Below, piece by piece: positions 10,460-21,300 of a stretch of 64,000 nucleotides of DNA (the first letter of the stretch is position 1; each line of letters begins with the position of its first letter). The translations under genes and the position numbers were made by a program. The notes under the pieces were generated by a model. The model saw nothing but the letters and a program-made list of their open reading frames with translations. It made no database searches and was not told the DNA's origin. Source of the stretch: Ascarosepion bandense (taxonomy: Eukaryota > Mollusca > Cephalopoda > Sepiida > Sepiidae); NCBI GenBank assembly GCA_037127315.1, contig JBBBDQ010000442.1, positions 2,312,001 through 2,376,000 on the forward strand. Reading direction: 5' to 3'.

Positions 10460-11733
10460 ATTATGAATATCTCAATTTCATAAAGGAACATGTCAAGAGA
10501 CAGTGTTTTGCAAAAATGGATCCTCATACAGAGACTATGCCATTTTCTTGCAATATATGTGGCAAAGAATTGTCCACAAAGAGTAACTTGAAAAGACATC
10601 TGAGTACCCATACTGGAAATAAACCATTTTCTTGCGATGTTTGCAACAAGGATTATGTTACAAACAGTTCTTTGAAAACACACATGAAAACTCATATGAA
10701 AAACTTTCCATTCAGTTGTGAAGTGTGTGGTAAAGGATTTTGTCAAGAAAGTAGCTTAAAAATACATGTAAGAACACACACTGGAGAAACTCCATTTTCT
10801 TGTGACATGTGTGGTAAAGCTTTCTCTGTATCATATAAGTTGAAATTGCACACGAGGAGTCATACTGGAGAGAAACCATTTATTTGCGAATTCTGTGGCA
10901 AAGCATTTTCTCTAAAGTTTAGTTTAAAAGTACATAAAAGAATTCACACAGGAGAGAAACCATTTTCATGTGAAGTATGTGGTAAAACATTTTCTGCAAA
11001 GAGTCAAATGAAAGCTCATTTGAGAATTCATACTGGAGAGAAGACATATTATTGTGAAATTTGTGGCAAAGGATTCTTTGAAAACACTAAACTGAAAAGT
11101 CACATGAGAACTCATACAGGAGAAAAACCATTTCCTTGTCAAGTATGTGGAAAATCATTTTCTGAAAAAAAATATTTAAATATCCATAGTAGAACACATA
11201 ATGGAGAGAAGCCATTTTCTTGTGAAATGTGTGGCAAAGCGTTTTCTCAAAACAGTAGCTTAACAACACATAAAAGAACTCATGTCATAAAAAGTCAATT
11301 TTCTTGTAAATTATGTGGTAAAACAGTTTCTTCAAAGAGCCAAATGAAAGTTCATTTGAGAATTCACACTGGAGAGAAACCATATTCTTGTGAAGTTTGC
11401 GGTAGAGGTTTCATTGAAAAGACTAACCTGAAAAGCCACATTAGAACTCATACAGGAGAAAAACCATTTCCTTGTCAAGTATGTGGAAAATGTTTTTCAG
11501 AAAAGACAAATTTGGAAACCCATATAAGAACACATAATGGAGAGAAGCCATTTTCTTGTGAACTATGTGGCAAAGCTTTTTCACAGAATGGCAGTCTAAA
11601 AATACATAAAATAAGTCATACTGGAGAGAACCCATTTTCATGTGAACTGTGTGGTAAAGCTTTTCCTGCAAAGTATAAGCTTAAAGTCCACTTAAAGAAT
11701 CATGTAAATAATTCAGTCTTCAGTTGTTTATGA
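10460..11733 (+). CDS. C2H2 zinc-finger protein, 14 fingers, terminal exon
   Basis: The exon begins after a strong acceptor (pyrimidine run then TTTTCAG at 10453-10459) and the frame is open from there, adding about 18 residues before the first ATG at 10516, so the true start probably lies in an upstream exon. From ATG to stop there are 405 residues holding 14 consecutive C2H2 fingers (CxxC-12-HxxxH) joined mostly by TGEKPF-type linkers. Fingers 6-9 and 10-13 are near-identical, 336 bp apart, a four-finger internal duplication. All 14 fingers keep the zinc ligands. No KRAB, SCAN, BTB or ZAD domain is visible in this exon. The expected role is nuclear sequence-specific DNA binding; the target is unknown. 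A candidate poly(A) signal AATAAA is at 12075. Confidence 0.9.
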
Positions 11734-12550
11734 TAAAACTTTTTGCAAAAACATGATTGTAAAACAAAAATTCACTGTAAGTTGCTTGTAAAAAATTATG
11801 AAAGACTATTAAAAAAGCAAGTTGAAAACTGAATACATCCTTGAGAAAATCCTGTTCATATCAAAAAATGACGAGTATAAATCATGAAACTAGAATAACA
11901 TGAAATCAGTGCCAGTCATTATGATAGGTTCCTAATTTTAATATTTCCTGATTAAATTTTACTGGAGGGTTTTCATTTCAAAATTGAATCTCTTGACATC
12001 ATTTATAATTTGCTTTTAAAGTAAATTGATCTTGTCAGTAAATTATGTTCAAAAGTTAATAAGGTTTTGCTATGAATAAAAAGATACCTGTTGATATGTA
12101 ATTAGAAACTATTATTCTTTCTGGTATTTACCACTCTCTTCTTTATTTACTCTCTTTTTTTATTTTTTTATTTTCTCCTTTGGCTTCTCTATTCTCTTTT
12201 CTTTAAGCATCCTCTTTTGTTTATTCACTCCCTCTCATATGTGATATCATGGACACCCACGTAGAAAAGAAAGGGGTGGTTTTTATCTCAATCTCAAGGT
12301 TGTCTGTTTGATAGACCAGATATTAGTTTTTTTGTTTGAAGTTCTGTCGTCTAAGCGCCATCCGTTTTTAACAAAGGGAAAAGTGGAACATCAGATACTG
12401 TAAGCAACCTCCTATAATCTGAAATATGTATCAGGTTTAAATAACCTACAGGGGGTTGATAAACTGTAAAAAAAACACAAAACAGGCTAATTTTATTCAC
12501 AACACTCACTGACATATACTATAATTATTTACATTGTTCATACTGTTGTC
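11734..12550 (+). other. 3' flank / probable 3' UTR of the 14-finger gene
   Basis: AT-rich, with AATAAA at 12075-12080. From about 12360 to 12480 there is a repeat tail ('gtaagcaacctcct...' to 'ggttgataaactg') that recurs at 44225-44290 just upstream of the other zinc-finger gene. No other gene is seen. Confidence 0.5.
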
Positions 12551-12554
12551 TTCA

Positions 12555-12790
12555 TCTTTATTGCAATAATATGCTCCAGCCTTCTTCAGATGAATGAAAT
12601 TTTGGATTGAATCACTATGGTATGTTGTTCTCATTCCATAATCCATGCCACTTTCGGATGTTTTAGTTATCTCCCTTTTAACTCGAATCTCTAAGTTATT
12701 TGTTAACCGCTGTTGTATCCAGGTATTGAACTCACAGATCTTTGGGTTTAGTCACTGGATCTAACCAATGCGGTAAGTCTTGTATCATTA
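12555..12790 (-). mobile_element. tRNA-derived SINE, family SINE-P
   Basis: Minus-strand relative of 895-1180: the tRNA-like head (B-box-like GAGTTCAATACC) lies to the right and CTGAAGAAGGCTGGAGC to the left. The GAAACGTC end is not conserved in this copy. Confidence 0.6.
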
Positions 12791-12818
12791 ATGTAAATAA
12801 TATGTAAGTCATGTATCA

Positions 12819-13549
12819 CTAGCAGGATAGCCTGGTGTTGCTCGGGTGTAATGAAAGATTTAAAACTAATCTATGGTCCTGGAGCTCAGACTCTTTGGAC
12901 ATTGGCACGAAAGACTAAAAAAGCAATAGCTGTTTCCAGTTAAAGTGAACCTGTAGACTGAAAGAAAAATGAATGGATGTCAGTCAAATTTTGATTTCCT
13001 GGTATCATTGTCAAATAAGTTTTTTTCGTCATAAACTGAATTTTGAAGGCTAAATAAGTCCTCTGAGTAAATGGTATCATGGCTGAGACTAAGAACTACA
13101 ATTATACCTACTTAGAGCCAAACCTGAAGCAAAAAACTAAAATAAAAGGGCTGAAAAAAATACAGACATACAGGCAGATAAACAGACACACACACAAACA
13201 TCTTGCCTTTTATACATATATATATATATATATATATATATTATCGATTTTTCTGCACTATTGTAAGAACTGCAACCTGGAAACTTCTGAATATCGTTTC
13301 TTATGTCTTTGTCTATAAGTGTATCAAATTTGATTAAAATCGGACCACTCCTTCTATAACCCGATTTTTTCGATTATCGATTTTCGACATTTATTGGGGG
13401 TACTTCGACACAAAACCTAGCTAAGAACACTCGCAGATGCTCATAGTACAACTGTGTAAGTTTTCAAGAAAATCGGATTATCCGTTTTGAAGTCTATAGG
13501 TAACGGACACACACACATAAACAAAGTTCCATTTATAAATAAGTTTAGA
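12819..13549 (-). mobile_element. Helitron-like non-autonomous element
   Basis: On the minus strand it starts TCTAAACTTATTTATAAATG after an A and ends with a GC-rich inverted motif (CCCGAG...), then ATCCTGCTAG followed by T. That is the Helitron layout: 5' TC, a 3' hairpin about 10 nt before CTRR, insertion between A and T, no target-site duplication. It carries no helicase ORF. The same ends occur at 52503-53002. Confidence 0.75.
13219..13240. repeat. (TA)n microsatellite
   Basis: A simple TA run inside the Helitron-like element. Confidence 0.9.
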
Positions 13550-13850
13550 TTTAGATTAATGAAAATAAAATATGTAAGTCATGTATTATTAATGTAAATA
13601 ATATAAATACTACATAATCTTATCAGTATAGACAAATATAAACTATAATTTTACCTTGGACAGTCATTCTTACCTAGCCTGACTCCAAAGTAATACTATT
13701 TACTCAACAATATTATTAAGAGAGGAAGCAGCACACAAACTGATGCTTGAGTACAAATGTACAAAACCCAATATAGCTATAATAATACCTAACCTAATAA
13801 GTGTATAACATGCTCATGCCTCACAGCCAAATGTACATGATACAGTGACA

Positions 13851-14897
13851 TCTATATATATATAAAACGCAAGATGTTTGTCTGTCTGTATGTCCTTTAT
13901 ACAAACTCACAATTTTTATCTGATTCTCACCAAACCTCACACAAATATTCTTTAGGCTTCTGGTCAGGTCATTGGCTACTTATTTTGTCCGATTTCCTGC
14001 CGATATCTATATATGTGAAAGGCAAGATGTTTGTGTTTGTGTGTGTGTGTCTGTCTATCTGTCTGTATGTCCTTTATATAAATCCACAATTTTTATCCGA
14101 TTCTTACCAAACTTCATACATATACTTTGGGCTTCCGGTCAGGTCATAGGCTACTTATTTTTTTCCAGTTTCCCCCTATATTGGAAATCGATACCCCAAT
14201 ATCCGATCACGACTGATGAAGATCAGGATTTCAGCCCTTTTATCATTGTTCTTGCTGCAGAATTTGCTCTAACTTGGTAAAAGTTTAGTTTTTAGTCTCA
14301 AACATTAGTAGATCTTCTCAGACGACTCATTTTCTCCAATCTTGGAAATCAATACCTCCGATATTCTATCGAATCTAATCAAAAACCAATATTCAGCTAT
14401 CAATATGGCTAATTTTCTCCAGTTATACTCCCGATGGGTACTATAAGTTTTCATGGACTTACTTAGTTTGTTTATCTTTAGATGACTTATAATAAGTCAC
14501 TTATTTGACTTTGATATTGGAAATCAATACCACGATTTCCTCTCGGGTTTGATCAAAATCAGGTTTTCAGCCCTTTTATTTTAGTTTTTGCTTCAGGTTT
14601 TGCTCTAAGTAAGTATAATTGTAGTTCTTAGTCTCAGCCATGATACCATTTACTCAGAAGACTTATGTAGCCTTCAATATTCAGTTTGTGACGAAAAACT
14701 TATTTGACATCGATACCAGGAAATCAAAATTTGACTTACATCCATTCATTTTTCTTTCAGTCTACGGTTTCGCTTTAACTGGAAACAACTATTGTTTTTT
14801 AGTCTTTCGTGCCAACGTCCAAAGAGTCTGAGCTCCAGGACCATGGATTAGTTTTAAATCTTTCATTACACCCAAGCAACGCCGGGCTATACTGCAA

Positions 14898-14945
<48 letters not shown>

Positions 14946-15075
14946 GGTGCGATTGGTAAATTGTCGCAATTATTTTATTATTTCAGATATTCTTTAGGCT
15001 GAGTCTGAGCTCCAGGACCATGGATTAGTTTTAAAGCTTTCATTACACCCGAGCAACACCGGGCTATCCTGCTAG
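13851..15075 (+). mobile_element. composite Helitron-like element with duplicated ends
   Basis: Starts TCTATATATA after an A at 13850 and ends GCTAG at 15071-15075 followed by T, with the hairpin motif CCCGAGCAACACCGGG just upstream. The 5' end motif ('ggcaagatgtttgt') is repeated at about 13868 and 14022, and the 3' end motif ('ccaggaccatgga' to the hairpin) is present twice, at about 14835-14904 and 15010-15075. It looks like tandem or nested insertion of related Helitrons. A (TA)n run at 14898-14942 separates the two 3' ends. No Rep/helicase coding was found. Confidence 0.7.
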
Positions 15076-15107
15076 TTTTTAATAAAAGTAGTGCAACAGG
15101 GCCCATC

Positions 15108-15350
15108 ATTCAGTCAGTTTAGTGTCATACATGATACACACTTGGGCGATCATGTCTCTTTTATTCCATGACTGACTAGGCTTTCCTGCAGTAGGTTGCC
15201 ATTTCTTTCTACAGTAGACTCGTTGCCAACCAAGGCTATAAAATCTAATCTGTCTTGCTATTTAACCAATGTTGGAGGGAGAAGAGATGGATCAATACTT
15301 TTTCAAAGTGAATTTGCAAGTAAATAAATGCTACGAATTCAACTGAAATT
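15108..15350 (-). mobile_element. tRNA-derived SINE (family SINE-O), diverged minus copy
   Basis: Body matches the full copy at 36011-36335 in inverse orientation: the 'gggcgatcatgtct...' hairpin end, 'ggttgccatttctttct', 'ctatttaacc' and 'gatggatcaatac'. The tRNA head is lost. Confidence 0.75.
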
Positions 15351-15610
15351 TGAAAATCTTTGATAGTTTATGTGTATTTTTTCTTAGATTGAAGGTTACA
15401 TCTAGAAAATCTACTTCATTTTTTTGAAAATCTTTCATTGTTTTTCTAGTTTTGTCTGTGTTTTGTTCGTTCTGTTTTCTTAAGATTATGAGGCCGTCAT
15501 CCCTGTAGAGTCCGGCATCATTTCTATCAGTTATTTTACTTAGTTTCTGTAGCAGATATGCTCCTCATTGTAGTGTCAAAGGTCACTTCTTTTCTTTATC
15601 CAAAACTATA
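15350..15610 (-). pseudogene. reverse-transcriptase fragment with YRDD motif
   Basis: The minus strand encodes 'KITDRNDAGLYRDDGLIILRK' followed by 'KTMKDFQKNEVDFLDVTFNLRKNTHKL', the catalytic YxDD box and the following conserved 'DFLDVTf' motif of a retroelement RT of the type found in Penelope-like or related unclassified retroelements. Upstream, a frameshifted 'TFDTTMRS' resembles the preceding motif. There is no intact ORF. Confidence 0.7.
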
Positions 15611-16300
15611 TATATAACACAAATACGTTCTTTTCTTTTTTTTCTTATTGTACATCTGCACTTGAGACCATGAAAGTCAAAATAATCTATTTCACTCTGA
15701 ATGGCGGTCACAGTCTTTCAACAAGATTTGACATGCCAAGCAAATTCACTTTGCGGAAGATGAGTCTTCTTGTTCCTCACAAAAATGTTAACCACTATTT
15801 ATTAGATTGTTTATTTAAAAGAATAATTTTATATTTACAACATTCTAAGAATTAATACAATTAGAAGTAATGCAATATTTATCATTTACCAATTTCTAAA
15901 GAAAAATGTGAAAACAATTTTTTATTCATAAATTTATAAACATTTACTAAATTATTAAAATATGTGAACCAACCATTACAAATCCTTATTATTTTATAAA
16001 GTTTGATTTGATTGGCAATTAGCCAATGTTTTACCAACCATTCAAATAAATTATATAATAAAATAAATACTGTAAATAAGCAATCTAATAGTGTTTATTA
16101 TTTTTGTCAATTCTCAAGAAAAAAGTTTACTTTCATGTTTAGGTTTTACAATTCTAACCACTGCTTTATAAAACAATAAACATTGCCAAAGGGTGAAGGT
16201 AGTTAAAAAAGAGCAGTGTTATGGGAAAAACCGTCCTTTTGATTCTAAGTCTTATTGCAGACACGTTTGTCCATGTTTGTCGACATTTTTAACATTTTTC
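15610..16300. other. AT-rich, nothing recognised
   Basis: A 61-codon open frame at 15670-15855 has no recognisable features. Confidence 0.4.
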
Positions 16301-16309
16301 TAATCCTTG

Positions 16310-16850
16310 ATATCAGAGTTTCAGAAGTTTTTATCTAATTTGGAGATTGTGAGGAGTATGGAACCATCTCTTAATTGTTGTTGTTCCCATATCCACACTG
16401 ACCTGGAGTAGTAGCACCTGTTAGTGTCCCAGATATGGGCAAATAGTTAACCCCCAAATGGCAGTCAAAACACTATGAAAGGTTAAAAATACACTTTTAT
16501 AGAAATACATACATAAAAATAAACATTTATAGAAAAATATACATTTTTGAAGGAAAATTTTTACCAACAATACATTTTTAAGAAAAAATTATTACCATAA
16601 CACATTTTTGAAGGAAAAATTATTCTCAGCAAAACATTTTTTAATACAAATCTAGAAGACATTTTCAGTTTTCTAAAATAAAAAAGAATAAAACCAAAAA
16701 CTTTTCATTAAAATCTGACTAAATCAACCTTCTCACTATAACCGAACATTAAAAAAAATACCTTAAGATGCCCACCTGTTTGGCATTAAATAACTCACAG
16801 AAGTTTATAAGCCATTAAACAAAACTCAAACTCAAGCCTTTTTATAGGCA
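16310..16850 (+). repeat. dispersed repeat U2, copy 1
   Basis: From 'ttggagattgtgaggagtatgg' through 'gtcccagatatgggcaaata' and an A-rich body of 'acatttttgaaggaaaa' repeats to 'ggcattaaataactcacag'. Other copies are at 37985-38165, 41325-41710 and 59725-60180 (minus). No coding. Confidence 0.7.
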
Positions 16851-16889
16851 AGAAACAAATTTCATATATCACCCACCTGAAATTTCTTT

Positions 16890-17745
16890 CACTGAAGTCT
16901 ATGGCAAAGGTATTTCTAAGGCAATCACTCTAAAAGCTCACATGAGAACCCATATTAGTGAGAAACCATTTCCTTGTGAAGTTTGTGCAAAGGCTTTTAC
17001 AGAAATAGTTTCTCTGAAATATCACATGAGAACTTACACTGGAGAAAAACTATTTCCTTGTGAAGTTTGTGTAAAGGCTTTTACGGAAATACTTTCTCTG
17101 AAATGACACATGAGAACTTACGCTGGAAGAAAAACCAATTTCCTTGTGAAGTTTGTGCAAAGGCTTTTACGGAAATAGTTTCTCTGAAATATCACATGAG
17201 AACTTACACTGGAGAAAAAACCATTTTTTGTGAAATTTGTAGCAAATCTTTTCACAAGAGAAGCATTCTTAAAAGTCATATGCACATGCATACAGGAGAA
17301 AAACACCATTGCTGTGATATATATAGCAAAGCATTTGCACAAGCAAGTCACTTGAAAATTCATATGAGGACATATACTGAAGAGAAACCATTTTCTTGTG
17401 AAGTTTGTGGTGAAAGTTTTGTTCAGAAGAGCAACTTAAACACTCATATAAGGACCCACACGGGAGAGAAATCATTTCACTGTGAAGTTTGTGTCAGTGA
17501 TTTCTGAAATGATTTCCTTGAAAGTTCATGTGCGAACCCATACTGGAGAAAAGCCATTTCATTGTGAGTTGTGTGGCAAAGCTTTTGCTGTAAGAAGCAC
17601 TTCGGACCGGCACATAAGGAGGCATACAGGTGAGACTCCATTTCCTTGTGAAAAATGTGGCATGGATTTTTCTAGAAAGTATCATTTGACAATGCATATG
17701 AAAAACCATGCTGAACCGAACCTCTTGTGTCTTGTGTGGTGAAAC
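16890..17745 (+). pseudogene. C2H2 zinc-finger pseudogene
   Basis: Nine to ten recognisable C2H2 units in at least three frames. The unit '[27 protein letters not shown]' occurs three times in tandem at about 84-86 bp spacing (16971, 17055, 17141); the second has an in-frame TGA and the junction to the third a +2 shift. In several units the last ligand is Tyr instead of His (HMRTY). A frame continues from 17131 to 17507 (stop in 'CEVCVSDF'), and a shifted frame 17482-17742 carries two more fingers. Finger order resembles the intact gene at 44910-46331, so this is probably a decayed paralogue. Confidence 0.85.
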
Positions 17746-18310
17746 GTATGAATGTTTATTTGAAAATACATGCAGAAAAACATCCATTATGTTGTGAAGT
17801 TTGGGATAGCTTATTCTGAGATATGTATTTATGAGAAAGCATCGATGAAAACTAACATTGTTTTGTTATAGAATGTTTGTAAAATCCCATGATTAAAATC
17901 AAAAGATTTGCTTGCAACCAGCATTTGAGTTTGGAAAAGAAATCACTCGACCGGTGCTTAAGACTGAGGGAAAATTTACTCGCCCAAAGTCATTTTTCTC
18001 AACTAACTCCATTTTCTTAATAGTCGCCTTACGTAAACATAGCGTGAATCGCTGACAGAAAAAAAAAATGAAACTTTAATTGAAATTTCGAACATTTTAG
18101 AAAAGATTTTAAAAATAAAAAAAAATAACAAAATTTGACCTTTCCTCTTAATAATAGCATAAACATTTTGATGATAAAACTTTATTTTTATTAAGTTTGT
18201 GCCCTTTTAACATCATGACATGCTGTTTTTTTTTGCTTTTAGCAATTGAGTGGAGGTACCTAAATTCGTAGCTTCTTTCTTCTGTTTGACTACAACCTCC
18301 GTCTCATAGA
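17746..18310. other. non-coding gap between zinc-finger pseudogene and satellite
   Basis: Nothing recognised apart from residual zinc-finger-like sequence to about 17810. Confidence 0.4.
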
Positions 18311-21300
18311 TGATAAACAAATACCATTGAGAAAGCTATAAATCTACCTCTTCTTTTGCAGTTATAGATTAATGAGTAAAACTTATGAAACAAATACCAT
18401 TGGGAAAGCTATAAATCTACCACTTCTTTTGCAGTTATAGATTAATGAGTAAAACTTATGAAACAAATACCATTGGGAAAGCTATAAATCTACCTCTTCT
18501 TTTGCAGTTATAGATTAATGAGTAAAACTTATGAAACAAATACCATTGGGAAAGCTATAAATCTACCTCTTCTTTTGCAGTTATAGATTAATGAGTAAAA
18601 CTCATGAAACAAATACCATGGAGAAAGCTATAAAGAAGAGGTATTCTTTTGCAGTTATAGATTAATGAGTAAAACTTTTGAAACATATATCATTGGGAAA
18701 GCTATAAATCTACCTCTTCTTTTGTAGTTATAGGTTAATGAGTAAAACTTATGAAACATATACCAATGGGAAAGCTATAAATCTACCTCTTCTTTTGCAG
18801 TTATAGATTAATGAGTAAAACTTATGAAACAAATACCATGGAGAAAGCTATAAAGAAGAAGTATTCTTTTGCAGTTATAGATTAATGAGTAAAACTTATG
18901 AAACATATATCATTGGGAAAGCTATAAATCTACCTCTTCTTTTGCAGTTATAGATTAATGAGTAAAACTTATGAAACAAATACCATTGAGAAAGCTATAA
19001 ATCTACCTCTTCTTTTGCAGTTATAGATTAATGAGTAAAACTTATGAAACAAATACCATTGGGAAAGCTATAAATCTACCTCTCCCTTTGCAGTTATAGA
19101 TTAATGAGTAAAACTTATGAAACAAATACCATTGGGAAAGCTATAAATGTACCTCTTCTTTTGCAGTTATAGATTAATGAGTAAAACTCATGAAACAAAT
19201 ACCATGGAGAAAGCTATAAAGAAGAAGTATTCTTTTGCAGTTATAGATTAATGAGTAAAACTTATGAAACAAATACCATTGGGAAAGCTATAAATCTACC
19301 TCTTCTTTTGCAGTTATAGATTAATGAGTAAAATTATGAAACAAATACCATTGGGAAAGCTATAAATCTACCTCTTCTTTTGCAGTTATAGATGAATGAG
19401 TAAAACTTATGAAATAAATACCATTGGGAAAGCTATAAATCTACATTTTCTTTTGCAGTTATAGAGGAATGAGTAAAACTTATGAAACAAATACCATTGG
19501 GAAAGCTATAAATCTACCTCTTCTTTTGCAGTTATAGATTAATGAGCAAAACTCATGAAACAAATACCATGGAGAAAGCTATAAAGAAGAAGTATTCTTT
19601 TGCAGTTATAGATTAATGAGTAAAACTTATGAAACATATATCATTGGGAAAGCTATAAATCTACCTCTTCTTTTGCAGTTATAGATTAATGAGTAAAACT
19701 CATGAAACAAATACCATGGAGAAAGCTATAAAGAAGACGTATTCTTTTGCAGTTATAGATTAATGATAAAACTTATGAAACATATATCAATGGGAAAGCT
19801 ATAAATCTACCTCTTCTTTTGCAGTTATAGGTGAATGAGTAAAACTTATGAAACATATACCAATGGGAAAGCTATAAATCTACCTCTTCTTTTGCAGTTA
19901 TAGATGAATGAGTAAAACTTATGAAACAAATACCATTGGGAAAGCTATAAATCTACCTCTTCTTTTGCAGTTATAGATTAATGAGTAAAACTTATGAAAC
20001 AAATACCATTGGGAAAGCTATAAATCTACCTCTTCTTTTGCAGTTATAGATTAATGAGTAAAATTATGAAACAAATACCATTGGGAAAGCTATAAATCTA
20101 CCTCTTCTTTTGCAGTTATAGATGAATGAGTAAAACTTATGAAATAAATACCATTGGGAAAGCTATAAATCTACATTTTCTTTTGCAGTTATAGAGGAAT
20201 GAGTAAAACTTATGAAACAAATACCATTGGGAAAGCTATAAATCTACCTCTTCTTTTGCAGTTATAGATTAATGAGCAAAACTCATGAAACAAATACCAT
20301 GGAGAAAGCTATAAAGAAGAAGTATTCTTTTGCAGTTATAGATTAATGAGTAAAACTTATGAAACATATATCATTGGGAAAGCTATAAATCTACCTCTTC
20401 TTTTGCAGTTATAGATTAATGAGTAAAACTTATGAAACAAATACCATTGAGAAAGCTATAAATCTACCTCTTCTTTTGCAGTTATAGATGAATGAGTAAA
20501 ACTTATGAAACAAATACCATTGAGAAAGCTATAAATCTACCTCTTCTTTTGCAGTTATAGATGAATGAGTAAAATTTATGAAACAAATACCATTGGGAAA
20601 GCTATAAATCTACCTCTTCTTTTGCAGTTATAGATGAATGAGTAAAACTTATGAAACAAATACCATTGGGAAAGCTATAAATCTACCTATTCTTTTGCAG
20701 TTATAGATTAATGAGTAAAACTTATGAAACAAATACCATTGGGAAAGCTATAAATCTACCTCTTCTTTTGCAGTTATAGATGAATGAGTAAAACTTATGA
20801 AACAAATACCATTGGGAAAGCTATAAATCTACCTCTTTTGCAGTTATAGATTAATGAGTAAAACTCATGAAACAAATACCATGGAGAAAGCTATAAAGAA
20901 GAAGTATTCTTTTGCAGTTATAGATTAATGAGTAAAACTTATGAAATATATATCATTGGGAAAGCTATAAATCTACCTCTTCTTTTGCAGTTATAGATTA
21001 ATGAGTAAAACTTATGAAACAAATACCATTGAGAAAGCTATAAATCTACCTCTTCTTTTGCAGTTATAGTTTAATGAGTAAAACTTATGAAACAAATACC
21101 ATTGAGAAAGCTATAAATCTACCTCTTCTTTTGCAGTTATAGATTAATGAGTAAAACTTATGAAACAAATACCATTGAGAAAGCTATAAATCTACCTCTT
21201 CTTTTGCAGTTATAGATTAATGAGTAAAACTTATGAAACAAATACCATTGGGAAAGCTATAAATCTACCTCTTCTTTTGCAGTTATAGATTAATGAGTAA

